Part shown: positions 12,423 to 23,488 of the stretch, one piece after another
Layout: each line of letters begins with the position of its first letter
Numbering within the stretch: the stretch's first letter is position 1
Assembly: GCA_950295325.1 (NCBI GenBank)
Contig: OX485803.1
Span: 4,960,001 to 5,024,000 of the forward strand
Direction: 5' to 3'
DNA length: 64,000 nt
DNA from: Polytrichum commune
Taxonomy: Eukaryota > Streptophyta > Polytrichopsida > Polytrichales > Polytrichaceae
The notes under the pieces: model-generated
Seen by the model: only the letters and a program-made list of their open reading frames with translations
What the model was told of the DNA's origin: nothing
The model's database searches: none
Made by a program: the position numbers and the translations under genes

Positions 12423-13200
12423 CATAGCTGCCAATTTTCTCATTTGGGTCAGCAATTGTGTTGAACATTTGCGACATGGCCGATTCAATCAGGGTTCAAG
12501 TGCTTCAAGAAATGCCAATGAGCTGCATTCTCCTTGTTCTTGTTGGTTGGGTTGGTCCAACTTGTTAGATTTGAAGTCTTTTTTGCATAGGTCCTAATTT
12601 GCTCATTTTGGTCACCAAATTGTGTACAACATTGCGACATGGCGGCTTCAATCAGGGTTGTATGTGCTCAAAGAAATACTGATGAGCTGCATTGTTGTTG
12701 GGTTTGTCCAATCTGTTGGAATTGGGGTAGTTTCCATAGCTGCTAACATATTTTTTCTTCTCATTTTTGTTTTCTCATATTGGTCAGCAAACTGTTGAGA
12801 ACTTTGCGACAGGGCGGCTTCCCATCAGGGTTTATAGAACTACGGATGAGCTGAATTCTTGTTCTTGTGGGGTTTTTTCCATAGCTGCTAATTTTCTCAT
12901 TTTGGTCAGCAAATTGTGTTGAACATTGCGACAGGGGACTTTCATCAGGGTTTAAACACTGATGAGCTCCAATTTTTTTGCTCTCCTTCCGTTTGTCCAG
13001 CCTGCTATAGTTTTAGGTTTTCTCCACAGCTCCCAATTATCTCATTAGGTCAGAGAATTGTCCAGAACATTGCAACATGGTAGCTTCCATCATCGTTCAA
13101 GCGCTCACAGAAATACAAATGAGCTCCATTATTTCTTCTTCTTGGTCGGTTCATCCAACCTGCTAAACTGATTTGTAAGGTTTTCTTTTTCCAACTTATA
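12423..13200. repeat. Five-unit degenerate tandem repeat, about 150 bp per unit
   Basis: Units begin at about 12423, 12590, 12735, 12880 and 13023. Each has a CCATAGCTGCTAATTTTCTC-like head, then a GGTCAGCAAATTGTG block, a GAACATTGCGACA block and a CATCAGGGTTT or CAATCAGGGTT block, then ATGAGCT. Units are about 60-80 percent alike by eye. The array ends just before the acceptor of the exon at 13246, so it would be intronic if that gene were expressed. Confidence 0.8.
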
Positions 13201-13245
13201 ATTACGACTGGCTCATCAAATTCCATCAGATACAACTTTGTGCAG

Positions 13246-13672
13246 GTGTTGGAAGTGGGAAGAAAGGCAGACCACCCGCTTGCAGGCACAAAAAATCTTC
13301 TTCTGGATAAGCCGGGGAACATTCAGAGCGTGTACCAGCCATAAAACGCGATCACAAACTCATACTACGATCTGTTTGCGTGTCTTCCTCCCCTCCTCCG
13401 AGATGGTCCGATTGGAATCCTCGGTCTCGGAGCGGGCACCGCTGCAAGAATCATTCACCATTTTTGGCCACAAATTGATTTGCACGGTTGGGAACTCGAC
13501 CTTGCCGGTGTAATGGTTGCCAGGCAGTTCTTCAACCTTTCTGAGCATGAAGAAGGTGGGATATCTCTATAGAGGAAAAGGGTATCCGCTTTTGGTGCCA
13601 TAAATCGTGAATGCAATGAGGATGATGATGATGATGCCGCCAATTCTGAGGAGAACGGTAGCTTGAATTCAG
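13246..13672 (+). pseudogene. Spermidine synthase-like / SAM-dependent methyltransferase fragment
   Basis: One frame after the GTGCAG acceptor at 13245 reads LLLDKPGNIQSVYQP, a stop, then TNSYYDLFACLPPLL, GPIGILGLGAGTAARII and LHGWELD. This order (substrate-pocket strand, tyrosine loop, glycine-rich SAM-binding motif I, acidic ELD) is that of plant spermidine synthase-like proteins. Stops interrupt it at 13342 (TAA) and 13570 (TAG). The frame stays readable past the second stop into an Asp-rich tail and a GGTAC donor at 13673. No later exon carrying the rest of the Rossmann fold was found. In the family these proteins use S-adenosylmethionine or its decarboxylated form; this copy cannot encode a full enzyme. 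Stop positions are seen directly; the family call is from motifs. Confidence 0.6.
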
Positions 13673-13679
13673 GTACAGT

Positions 13680-15245
13680 ACAAACAAGTCACTTAATCTT
13701 TTGCAACATTTATGTTTCCCAGATGTAGCTATTGGAAATTGTTTCTCACCTCCTGAAGCTTGATCACGAAATTGCATGTACGGTTGTACTCTGTACGTCA
13801 TGAAGTGCTCACATCTCAACATACAATTCCGCCAGTTTGATCACTTCAAAATCATACGTTTGAGTTATCCTTCAACTCTCAATGGGACTTTTCTTTGTTT
13901 TGCAGTTGGTCCCCTCTAATTTTCTTTATGCTTGTTTTGCATGCAGAATCAATGGTTTCTTGCCACTTGTGGTGCATGCTTGGAAGGTAGTGTTTGAACT
14001 TGATGAAGAGCAGCCTATTTTAGTTGATTGAAGTCCTAGCCAAATATGGGTTTCACCGTCAATGAACCAATGTAGAATGTACTTCATTCAAATCTCCACA
14101 CTACCTCCGGGCATGCACTGAAAACTTAGCAGACATGGAAGGTGTTGTAATGCAAATCAACCAACTTCCCACCAAAAAGTCATGTTGAGTTAGAGGATAA
14201 CTTTGCTATGCTCGCAACTTCCACCAATCTATAGTAATCTCACTACCACCATATGTGGTTTTTGTCACAACCAAAATAGCTAGAATTTGTGTTGCGTACG
14301 ACAAATGTAACTCATAGTTGCAATGGACATGTTGCAATTGGCAAGACCGACGAGGGACGACATACACATGAAAAATAACATTAAGAAACATATTCACTGC
14401 AACTGCATTAAATGCAATGACCAATGCAACTGCGGAGTTCTCAAACAACAGAGGATGCTAATTAATTAACTACAGTGACCAAGTCATAATCTTAATATGA
14501 AGTTTGAACATGGGTGCGCACTGCCATAGTGATTGCGGAGACATTTGAACTTCCAAGTTAACGTCGTTTGTAGCTTGATACGCATCAAATCTTTTCAAGT
14601 TGGGCCCTACATAGTACATGACTCCGGGCTAACTTTAGTAACCATTTTCCAGCTAGCATTACATACTGACTACCAATTGCACAATTTAAATTGGAATTGT
14701 ATGTTATATGCAAGCTCCCCACCAAAAAAAAAAAATTCCACTCATGATTCATGCCCGTAAAATGCACATAGGGTCATGAACATGTTCGAGTCCAATGATC
14801 CCAAAGACACCGAAAAAATTTGTCGATCCATGTGCTCAACCATACATTTCATCACGCAATATGCACACACAGATAAAAATTTCAAACGTCACACCATTCC
14901 ACAATGAGCACATATAAGTCAATATTTGCTTTACTTCAGGAAACGCAGATTTCATCTCTGCTACATTGGTAACATGGCTATGGCAGAAATTGAAAAAAAA
15001 ACAGGCTGCTACCAAAGAGCGCCATGCTATGTGATTACAAATCAAACCTGTACTCCAGACATATCCCTATCAAAATGCTGCCACAAGGTACAAAACGTAA
15101 GGCTTCCTGAAACTGCTCGGTCCCATACACAGTAATCAATACAATTCCCCTCCCACATCCCATTCAACACAGTCAGCCCGGTCATTACAAAGCCCACGTG
15201 TTTCCTCCACGGGTCATTGTGCCTAGTAAATGACCATCCACCTTG
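13680..15245. other. No gene recognised
   Basis: Short ORFs on both strands show no protein-like pattern. A small AG-preceded piece near 13946 could be an exon remnant but is too short to support. Confidence 0.5.
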
Positions 15246-15659
15246 TTACTGCTTTGGCTTCCGGAGCATTTGTAGGAATTCCACTGGCCACATTATCTCG
15301 TATCCCACGGTGCCCTCCAAATTTTTGGGAGTAGGTTCAATTGTCACAACTAGCAATGGGATTACATCTTCCTTTGTAGACTCTGTCACAACCACGAACT
15401 GAGCTCCCTTAGGATAATTCAAGGCATCCTCCCCTTCCAGGACGCAATGTCGTCATGCCCGACCTTTCCCCATGATCTCCGTGTCGTACTGGGGATGCAA
15501 TAGCTCCACTAAAGAACCCTTTGGATATGCTGATTGTACAACACATGAATCTATAGATTTGGTTACCTGCACATCGCCAGGTGCAGCACATAGCATTGAG
15601 GAAGTTATATTCTTGCTAAAAAAACCCTCCCAACAATCAAGCCTGACCGATTCATGCAT
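15246..15659 (-). pseudogene. Broken coding fragment, possibly CACTA accessory-protein C-terminus
   Basis: On the minus strand a single frame runs from about 15659 to a TAA at 15246, interrupted once by TGA at 15450-15452. The residues on both sides look protein-like: VTKSIDSCVVQSAYPKGSLV before the stop, and LNYPKGAQFVVVTESTKEDV and GTVGYEIMWPVEFLQ after it. The final tryptophan-proline segment resembles the end of the non-transposase (second-ORF) proteins of plant CACTA elements, but this is a weak resemblance. It is best described as an unrecognised, stop-broken coding relic. Confidence 0.4.
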
Positions 15660-16109
15660 GCCAAAAACTTGTGCCTACTTGAGTGCACTACACTTACATC
15701 CAATGTAAAATTGTTTTTTGTCCAATGATGAATTTCATGTTTGGTCCTCTTCAGGCTTGAGGAGGCTAATGTCACGGTATGCGGCGTCGACGGCCGCACC
15801 TTATCCATTGGGTTTCATTCATCTAGATTTGGATGGATGAATCTAGATGTGGAGAGGAAGGCTCCTAAGTGAGGAGCCTCTTCCTTGGCTTGACATTCTT
15901 GCCAAGTCAAGTCTTGTGAGTGAGTGTGTGGAGAGAGCTTGTGTGAGCTGAAGATTGCATGTTTTTGCAATAAATCTTGAGTTCTTCTTTCCCTACTTAC
16001 ACTCTTGGATTCTACCGTGGTGGAGTGAGAGATAGTTTGACTCATTATGTGCATTTAAAGAGAGATTTAGAGCTCTTGTAAGGGTTTGACTCTCTTCCTT
16101 CTCACTTGG

Positions 16110-17536
16110 TGTGAGCCCAAAATGGTGCCCACATGTGGTGATTAACTCTTCGAAACCAATTTTAGTTTGACTTTGATGTGTTATGATTATTCACAAAACA
16201 TATAAAGAGTGAAGTATGGTGTGGATTTAACTTTAGACATTAGGTGGTGTTGTGTGATTATTTTAAGGTTTGACTTCAATGAGGGAATGCCTTGACTAGG
16301 TGAGCATGGAGCAAGGTGAGGCAAGGTGAGCTCCGCGGGTTAAATGCCCACATTAGGATCCACCTTGTTAATTTAGGAAGGGAAAGGCCTTGTGGATGGG
16401 ATGAGTCCCTACTTAGGAGGAAAGGATTAAGGGGTTGTGATTGGAGGTGCTAATTCCCTCACCCTATCCTTACCTCACTCTCCCTCTCTCCCTCTTGGCT
16501 ACTTAAGACTTCCTTCTTTCATTTTTTTTTTTTTTTTTCTCTCTTCAAGGTTGTTGACTCCTTCACCCTCTTGAGTGTGGAGGTGTGTAGGAACTTAGGT
16601 AGAAGTGTGTGCCAAGGCTTGGTTAGATAGTGCATGTAGTTTAGGATTTAGCCCAAAGGCAAGTTAGTCAAGTGGGCACTAGTTCATTAATCATTAGTTT
16701 TTAGGTGTTAGATGCTTGTAGTTAATGTAGTGCACACTTAGCTTAGCCTATTTGGCCTTGTAATCTTGGGATGAGTTGAGTAATTAGGGCCCAAATAGTT
16801 ATTGGAAAGGGCTGGTCCAAGGTCCAGCAGCCGAGGCTAACCAGCTCTACTGTTACGGAGACGGTCAGCAGCCAGGGGCTAACCAGCTCTACTGTCATGG
16901 AGACGGCCAGCAGCCGAGGCTAACCAGCCCTACTGTCACAGGACTACCAGTAGCTGAGGGCTAGTAGGAGCTGCATCAACTAAACTAGAATTAACTTGGT
17001 TACTTGGGAGGAGCCACTTAAAGGGTGATCGGGTTGTTACCAACAAAATGAAGTGTTAAGCTCTAAAGGGCATTTAGAAGATAGCTTAAGTGAGGCATTA
17101 GATTGACGAGTAAGTAAGCTCATTAGAGTAGTATTGTGCGTGTGGTTTTGTGTGAACAAATGTACATACCATTGGGAAGAGATAATAGCGTTTCTGAACG
17201 CTTGTTACTTCTCTCTTTACTAAATTAAGTACACGAGTTGATGGATAATATTAAGGACTCGGGTGATGGCAAAACAAAGGAAGCCAAAACTAAGGTTGTA
17301 AGGGGAATTTCTCTAAGGGCTTGCATGGCCAAGGCCGCGGGTTGGACCCTTGAAAAATCAAATTCCATCATGAGCCAAGAGGCTCAAAATAATAAAGCAA
17401 GTTGAGTTAAGATGAAGTGAGTACCTTGAACATGGGAGCTACATAGCAATCCACATTATGGTGTTATGAAGTGAATGTGATTCTCAAAACCATCACCCGG
17501 ACTAGGACGCTAAAAGGTGGTGGGTTTGGCCTCACA
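16110..17536 (+). mobile_element. 5' LTR of a Ty3-type retrotransposon
   Basis: This 1,427-bp segment starts TGTGAGCCCAAA and ends TTTGGCCTCACA, an 11/12 inverted match and the usual TG...CA form. A related segment at 18866-21182 has the same two ends and alignable sequence next to them. It is followed four bases later by a primer-binding-like site. It contains a (T)18 run near 16523 and a 41-bp tandem repeat. No 3' partner is present downstream, so the element is truncated. Confidence 0.7.
16826..16965. repeat. Three-unit 41-bp tandem repeat within the LTR
   Basis: Units begin GCAGCCGAGGCTAACCAGCT or close variants and repeat about every 41 bp, with CTACTGT-ACGGAGACGG segments between. A fourth, decayed unit follows. 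Confidence 0.75.
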
Positions 17537-17540
17537 TAAA

Positions 17541-17558
17541 TGGTGCGTCCGCCGGGAG
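17541..17558 (+). other. Candidate primer-binding site
   Basis: TGGTGCGTCCGCCGGGAG lies four bases after the LTR end. It resembles sites complementary to the 3' end of plant tRNA-Asp (TGGCGCCGTCGCCGGGG type) used by Tat/Ogre-related elements, allowing small indels. The tRNA assignment is tentative. Confidence 0.45.
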
Positions 17559-18437
17559 TGAAGCGGGGAGTAGATAGAAGACTTGGAGGCAACTAGGAAA
17601 ACTTGGAAGCACGAACTTGAGAGAGACGAAGGAGCACTCGAGGTGCGTTAAGTTTTCTCTCACAGGTTTTATATTTGAAATTATTAGATTAGTTGTATTT
17701 CGATTATTTCCTTGGAGTGAATTGCATTGTGATTTATGCAATTTCATTTTTTAGGAAGGAGTGCGGCAAAGGTACGTCCGCTATCTTCTTGGGGCTTTGA
17801 TAAGAATATCAAAAGGAACCTAAGATCGGTAGCTCATTAAATTTTTAGATGGATAATTAATTTAGGAATTTCGACTTTGACACTCACCCCGGGGTGAATC
17901 TCTAAGTCTTGGGGCTTGGAAGTCGATGACATAGGTTAGGATTGTTAGTTAGATTTAGTGATTGTGATATCACGTTGAACCACGACCGAAGGGAGTACTA
18001 ACTTGCAGGGGGAAGCGATAGCTTGAAGTATGTTACATTCTTCCAATTGAAACTTCTAAATAATTAAGGAATAATTTTTATACTCGTTATTGTCGTTATC
18101 CGTCGTAGAAGGTAATTTCTTAGTCATCACATTATATTGGAAACTTGAGGGTGATGCCTTGGTTTTCAATGTGGTGTATGGCGACGGTCAACCCCTCACT
18201 ATCGGTATTGTGGTGAGTGCCTATTCGAAGGAAAATGCGGAGGTGATGCTCCGACTTGACTAAGAATTGGCATGAACATGCCTATCCCCTGTTTGGGATT
18301 TTTCACTTAAGTGGGTTTGCAGGTTCTCTTTCCTCACCTCCATAAGTTTTAATTTACACCAAGAAAAGTGATAATATTAAGAGGGGAAGTGTGAAGATTA
18401 TGTTTGGTTAAGTGAGGGTTGATCGGTTCTTTATGGA
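17559..18437 (+). other. Retrotransposon leader region
   Basis: This non-coding stretch lies between the primer-binding site and the first gag-like ORF. Direct reading shows no other feature; many stops occur in all plus-strand frames. Confidence 0.5.
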
Positions 18438-18865
18438 ATGCAAGGTAAGACTCGATTCCAAAAACCAAGCTTGATAGGAGGATTAGAAAAATCTACACGG
18501 AAGAGACGATCATCTAGGATTAGTGAAATATTAGAAGAAGAAGATGTTAGAATAGAAAGTTGTTTGAATGTCGAGCCTAGTACTAGATCATTTTTTGATA
18601 TATTAGAATCGGAGACTCAACTTGAGAAAGAGGCAACTCCTTCCAAGTTGAGTAGTGAGACTTCATCGGAAACTTATACACCTAGAGGAGAATTTCCGAT
18701 AGAAGTTGATAGGGGATTGTTAGATAGTGCACCGGTCACTATGGATGCGGATCGAGGGATGGATCCACCACCTATACCTCCTATACCACCTATTGATCCA
18801 TTGGTTAGGCCGAGAGGCTTACCAATGTGGTTCCACAAAACTTACAAGCGGTGGACATACCGTCT
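18438..18865 (+). pseudogene. N-terminal ORF of the Ty3-type element, interrupted
   Basis: An ATG opens 143 codons of lysine/arginine-rich then acidic sequence, followed by a proline run (PPPIPPIPPIDP). The frame then runs into the inserted solo LTR at 18866 and ends by chance in it. Such low-complexity N-terminal extensions precede the conserved gag core in this lineage. The gag core resumes beyond the LTR at about 21188, in a different frame, so at least one more indel has occurred. Confidence 0.5.
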
Positions 18866-21182
18866 TGTGAGCCCAAAGCGGTGCCCACATTTAGTCTTAG
18901 CGTTAGAAAATATTAGTTGGTGTGCGTTGAAGTGGTGTATCACTTCACAAAAATATAAAAAGAGTGAAATGTTAGCCTTAGAAGTACAATGTTGTAAGAG
19001 ACTAGCATGTGAGTGGTTATTGTATTTTTACCTTAGAAAAGGATTGGAGTGAAGTAGGGTAGATAAGAAAGGCTTAAATCAAATAGTTAGTGAGTAGGCT
19101 AGTACAATGGATGGAGACAACCAAGGTGACTCAAGAAGCAAGTGCATTCGAATTGGGATGAATGGAGGATCACATTGAGCGCACAAGTGGACCACCTCAT
19201 CGTGGCCACTTAATGGGGAAGGTCCAAGGAAGAATGCAAGATGGAGGATAAGCAAATTCTAAAAGCACCAATCAAATTACGATTTAAGCATCGTGGTTTG
19301 AATTAAAGTGGTGAGTAACAATTTGGGAAGGTAAGGGGAGAAAGTTATGGCGGCGGAAAGTGGAGGAGGCTAAGTTTAGGTTGAGCACTCCCAAGGGGGT
19401 CCGAGGTAAGGTGGGGGATTGCTCTCATTCTCGCTCTCTCTTGTTGATGTTAGGAAGTGAAGCTCTTAGAGCTCATGAGGAGGATGTGACTTAGTTAGTA
19501 GGAAAAATTCTTGTACTTAGAGGCAATGTGTGGGAAATTAGTGGGGTGAATTAGTGTAGTTAGTTAATCTCTCTCTCTTGGCTCTCTTTTCTTCTTGCCC
19601 TCTTGGCACCTCATGTGGTGTGTGTGGGTGTGTGTGGAGCAAGAAGGGTGCACGTGTGGTGCAAGGTTCTAGGTAGAGAACCGAGGCAAACTAGTTTTTA
19701 GATTGGTTTTGCATTGCTTAGATATAGTATTTGACTTAAGGCATTTAGTGATAGTGTTTAGTTCATAGTGTTCACCTCATAGCATTTAGTTTATAGAGCT
19801 TAGTTTGAACCATTAAATTGGCGCACTCAGTTGGTATTAGATGATGGTACTTATTTTGAATGGTTTAATATTTGGCCAAAGGCCTGAATTGTTGAAGAAG
19901 GAGCAGGACTTTTGGAGAAGGTGTTGGGAGTCCGAGACTGGGTAAGCTGTAAGCTGGGATTAGCTCTGCAGCTGGGCCTAGTTAGCTGCAGTTGCTGGTC
20001 AGGGCCACTTCACACATGAGCTAAGAGCCGTGACCTTGTAATGTTGAGCCGAGACTGTTGGTGGCAACTGAAGCCGAGACTGGGAACTGCATTAATTAAA
20101 TCAAGGGAGCTGCACTAACCAAGCAGAGATCAAAGGAATCACCAGACGGCAGCTAATTAGGGGAAGGTGGCTATGATCGGGGAGAACCGGCAGTTGGTTA
20201 CAAATTGTTTAAAGGACATCTAGGCCAATCATGAGCCATGCTAATTAGGAGATAGGCTAATTGCGAGTTGAGCTAACTAAGGAGCTGGCAAATTAGAAGC
20301 CGGACTATTTGAAGTTAGGCCAGAGAGGAGCTAGCTACGTAGGAGCTGGCTAATCAAGGCCAAGCAAATCAGGAGCTAGCTACAGTACTTAGGAGCAGCT
20401 TAATTAAGGGCCGAGCAAAGCAGGAGCTAGCTAATTCGAAGCTAGCCTAACTAGAGGAGGGCTAACAAGGAGCTGGTCTCTGTCTGCGGGGAACAGGTGC
20501 CTCAAGGAAGAAAGTGACGGGCGATGACGGGCGGAACAATTGGAGAACAACGCAAAATTACACCCGGAGATTTGAGACTGAGACCTCGGGAAGGGTCTTG
20601 TTGGAGACTGCCGGGGTTCTTCTATGGGGGAATCTACTCACCTTGAATGAAAAAAATGGAGGAAGATAGAAAAATGAGGATTTGGTGATTGTGATGGACC
20701 AAGAGCCACATTCCTAAGTTTTTGAGGTTGGGGTGGTTGTGTTTAAGTGATTGGTAGGGTAGGAAGCTTGAGGAGTAGACTCGTTGGGCTTGATGCTTTG
20801 ATTGTGAGACAATAAGCCTTGGAGAAAAGTATTTCTTAATACTATTCATTTGGATTGTCAAATAAAGATTTGTGTGTTTGGATGCTTCCATACCATGCAT
20901 GGTGTATTAAATTATTAAGTAGAGGTTAAAAAGTTGATCCTTGCACTATGGACTCAACAACCAAACCTAGTGAGGAGCTCAAGGACCCTAAAGAAGTGAA
21001 GGTAACCATTGGTAAAAGGAAGAAGGGAATATCCGCTTGGGCTTGCGCGTACAAGGCAAAGAATTGGACACTTGAGTCATCAAATGACACATCCAAGCCT
21101 AAGGCCAATGCCACGGAGGAATGTGAGCCCAAACCCACTACTCGGACTACGAACACTTAAGGGTGGGGGGTTTGGCCTCACA
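18866..21182 (+). mobile_element. Solo LTR nested in the Ty3-type element
   Basis: This 2,317-bp segment starts TGTGAGCCCAAA and ends TTTGGCCTCACA like the LTR at 16110. Its first ~100 bp and last ~60 bp align with that LTR (shared ATATAAA-GAGTGAA block; shared ACTCGGACTA-type block near the end). It is flanked by CGTCT and CGTCC (4 of 5 matching), and the retrotransposon coding sequence continues on either side. No internal coding domain is present. This is what remains after LTR-LTR recombination of a second, related insertion. It is 0.9 kb longer than the other LTR, partly from an added low-complexity stretch at 20230-20480. Confidence 0.65.
20230..20480. repeat. Degenerate AGGAGCTGGCTAAT repeat
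   Basis: Many imperfect copies of AGGAGCTGGCTAAT or AGGAGCTAGCTA, spaced about 20-35 bp, fill this part of the solo LTR. Unit length is irregular. Confidence 0.65.
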
Positions 21183-23488
21183 CGTCCCACCTCCCTAAGT
21201 TTTATGGAACTAAGGATAAGGATCCTTCGCAACATATGGAGAGGTTGGCTAGTTCCCTCGTGACTAATCCGGGATATTGGTTAGTATGGTTTCCCATCAC
21301 TTTAGAAGGCGAGGCCTATAAGTGGTATAGGGATCATGCCGAGGGACATTTTAAATGATGGTATCTATTACAAAGGGAGTTCTTGAATGAATTTCGGCCG
21401 GAGGTTGGTCAAAGCACGGCTTTGAGAACATTAGCTTCATTGAAGCAAGGTAGGGAAGAAGAGGTTTCGGCCTATATTAGGATATTTGATTTAGTGTGTA
21501 CACGATTTGTGGACACTATGCTCAATGATGACACACTAAAGCAATTCTTATTTCAAGGATTCTTTAAGTTGGGAACAATTAGGAGTGTTCTTGAGAGGAG
21601 TCCTCACATATTGGCGGATGCCAAGCGCGCGGCTTGGGAGATAGAGAGTTTGGATAGGGATCACGAGAGATTGTGGAGAATGGAAGATGAATTGATACCT
21701 CAATTCATTCCCATTCGACCTAGGGTGGTCACGGGTGAGCCGGCCAAGTACAATGGTCAAGTCCCTTATATCATCGCCGAGACGGGTCCACGTCCTTTAG
21801 CGGTTAGAGAACCAGTGTCACTACTAGCATTACCGGCTCCTAGAGTTGATCCTCACTTTGAGGAAGTTGAGAGAGGATTGGGTGCTAGTCAATTAGGATT
21901 CCAAGAGGCTATGATCAAACAAATACAAAGCCTCACGGATCAAATGTCATTGATGATTAAAAGTTAACAACCGGGACCTCCGCCGCCGATTGAATCAGGT
22001 AGACATTCGTCGGGTTTATGGTGTGTTCAATGTGGCCAACCAGGCCACACTCGTCAATTTTGTAGAAATAGACAAAATCGTAATCAAAGAAGAAACGGTG
22101 GTCCACCTCCATAAAATCAACGAGGCCAAACACAACCTCACTATGGTTAAGGGAACAATAGAGGTCATCCTCCTAGGGGTCAAGGAGTTCAAGACAATGA
22201 GAGGAAAGAGTTCCATCCATTGTGTGGAATGTGGCATGTACAAAGCCAATATTGGTCCGATGGACAAGATTATGGTTGTAGTAATTGTGGTGGAAACTAT
22301 CCCTCGGACGAATATCGTCAACCGGATAAAATCATTAGTATTCCATACCCGGTGGCCAATCCACAACAACAAGCGAGGAATAACATGAGAGGGGCTAGAC
22401 CACAAGGTGGACCATCTAATGAACTTAGGCCACCCAATTTGTATTACGACCATGGTAACGCGAGACAAACCTTTCACCCACCGGCGGGATTGCAAACGAC
22501 AGATGGGTACATTCCCATTCAAGGTAGGCAAGGAGGTCCACAAAATCACGACAATAGACGCCAAACTCTTCCTATGGATCCGGGTCCGTCTAATTCACAA
22601 GATGTTAGATTTATGGATGGTATTGTGGATGTCACTTGTGGTGACGTGCTTCCTTTCCCAATGGGTATTGGAGAGGAGCAAGATCAATGGCCTCCACACA
22701 CCAATGCCATCACCTATGAGTTGAGAAGTCTAGAGGGTGAAGTCATTCATGAGGCACCGGCCTTAGCGGTCATTACTAGAGCGAGAAGAGGGGATGCTCC
22801 ACTAGAGGTAGGAATAGGGGGTCAAGAGGAGTATTCTTCGGACGAAGGTCTTAATATTCCCAAGTTAGACAAAGTAGCTAGAGTAGCTAGGAATGTCACC
22901 AAAGTATTAGAGAAGGAGAATGTGATTCTCCATGATAGGGAGAGACCTAATGTAGTTCATGATCTAGAGGGTAGTGATGTGGAAGAATGGGAAGGACCAG
23001 GAATTCCTTTGGACAACTTTGATGGTGTTGGCAATGCCAAAGTGGAGAAGTCAAGTGGTTATGATTTATGGGCCGACCTTAGTTTGCTCAAGGCGGACAT
23101 AACCTTTGGACAATTATTGGAGATTTCACCGGTGGCATGGAAGACTCTCAAAGACGGCATGCCGGTAAATAGGAGAACTAGGAAAGTCAGAACTATAGTA
23201 GCCGCTAGGATTGAGTCACACGGAGGTCGGGATGTGAGAGCCATAGAGATAGAAGTTGTCATTGTGGACAAGGTAGTTTCCAATGTGTTAGTGGATGGAG
23301 GTAGTAGTTTGAACATTTTGCCGGAGCATACTATGAAGAGGTTAGGACTTGATCTCACCGGTCCGTCACCATTGGTTATTAATATGGCGAATCAAAGTTC
23401 AACGACACCTTTGGGTATGATTAAGGATTGTGAGACCCAAAATCAGGAATTTGAATTGATGTTGGAGTCTGCGGTGAAGTGGCGGTGA
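21183..23488 (+). pseudogene. Ty3-type gag-protease polyprotein, no reverse transcriptase
   Basis: One frame (codon starts at 21185 plus multiples of three) carries, in order: a retrotransposon gag core (LPKFYGTKDKDP; GEAYKWYRDHAEGHF; REFLNEFRPEVGQ), a CCHC zinc knuckle at 22022-22063 (C-x2-C-x4-H-x4-C), and an aspartic protease with VLVDGGSSLNIL near 23286-23321. In-frame stops at 21356, at 21965 and twice around 22110-22150 break it. The ORF from 22220 to 23488 is the longest clean stretch. Gag would form the particle and bind RNA; the protease would cut the polyprotein. No reverse transcriptase, RNase H or integrase follows, so the element is truncated after protease. Confidence 0.85.

Noticed and set aside
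13238-13513. 91-codon plus-strand ORF
   Set aside because: It is out of frame with the spermidine synthase-like reading, which has clear motifs; a shadow frame.
12101-13672. Joining the acidic ORF at 12101-12370 to the spermidine synthase-like exon as one working gene
   Set aside because: No convincing donor links them, and the second exon has two stops.
22016-22564. 182-codon minus-strand ORF
   Set aside because: It lies antisense to the gag zinc-knuckle and linker region, which has clear family motifs on the plus strand; it is a shadow frame.
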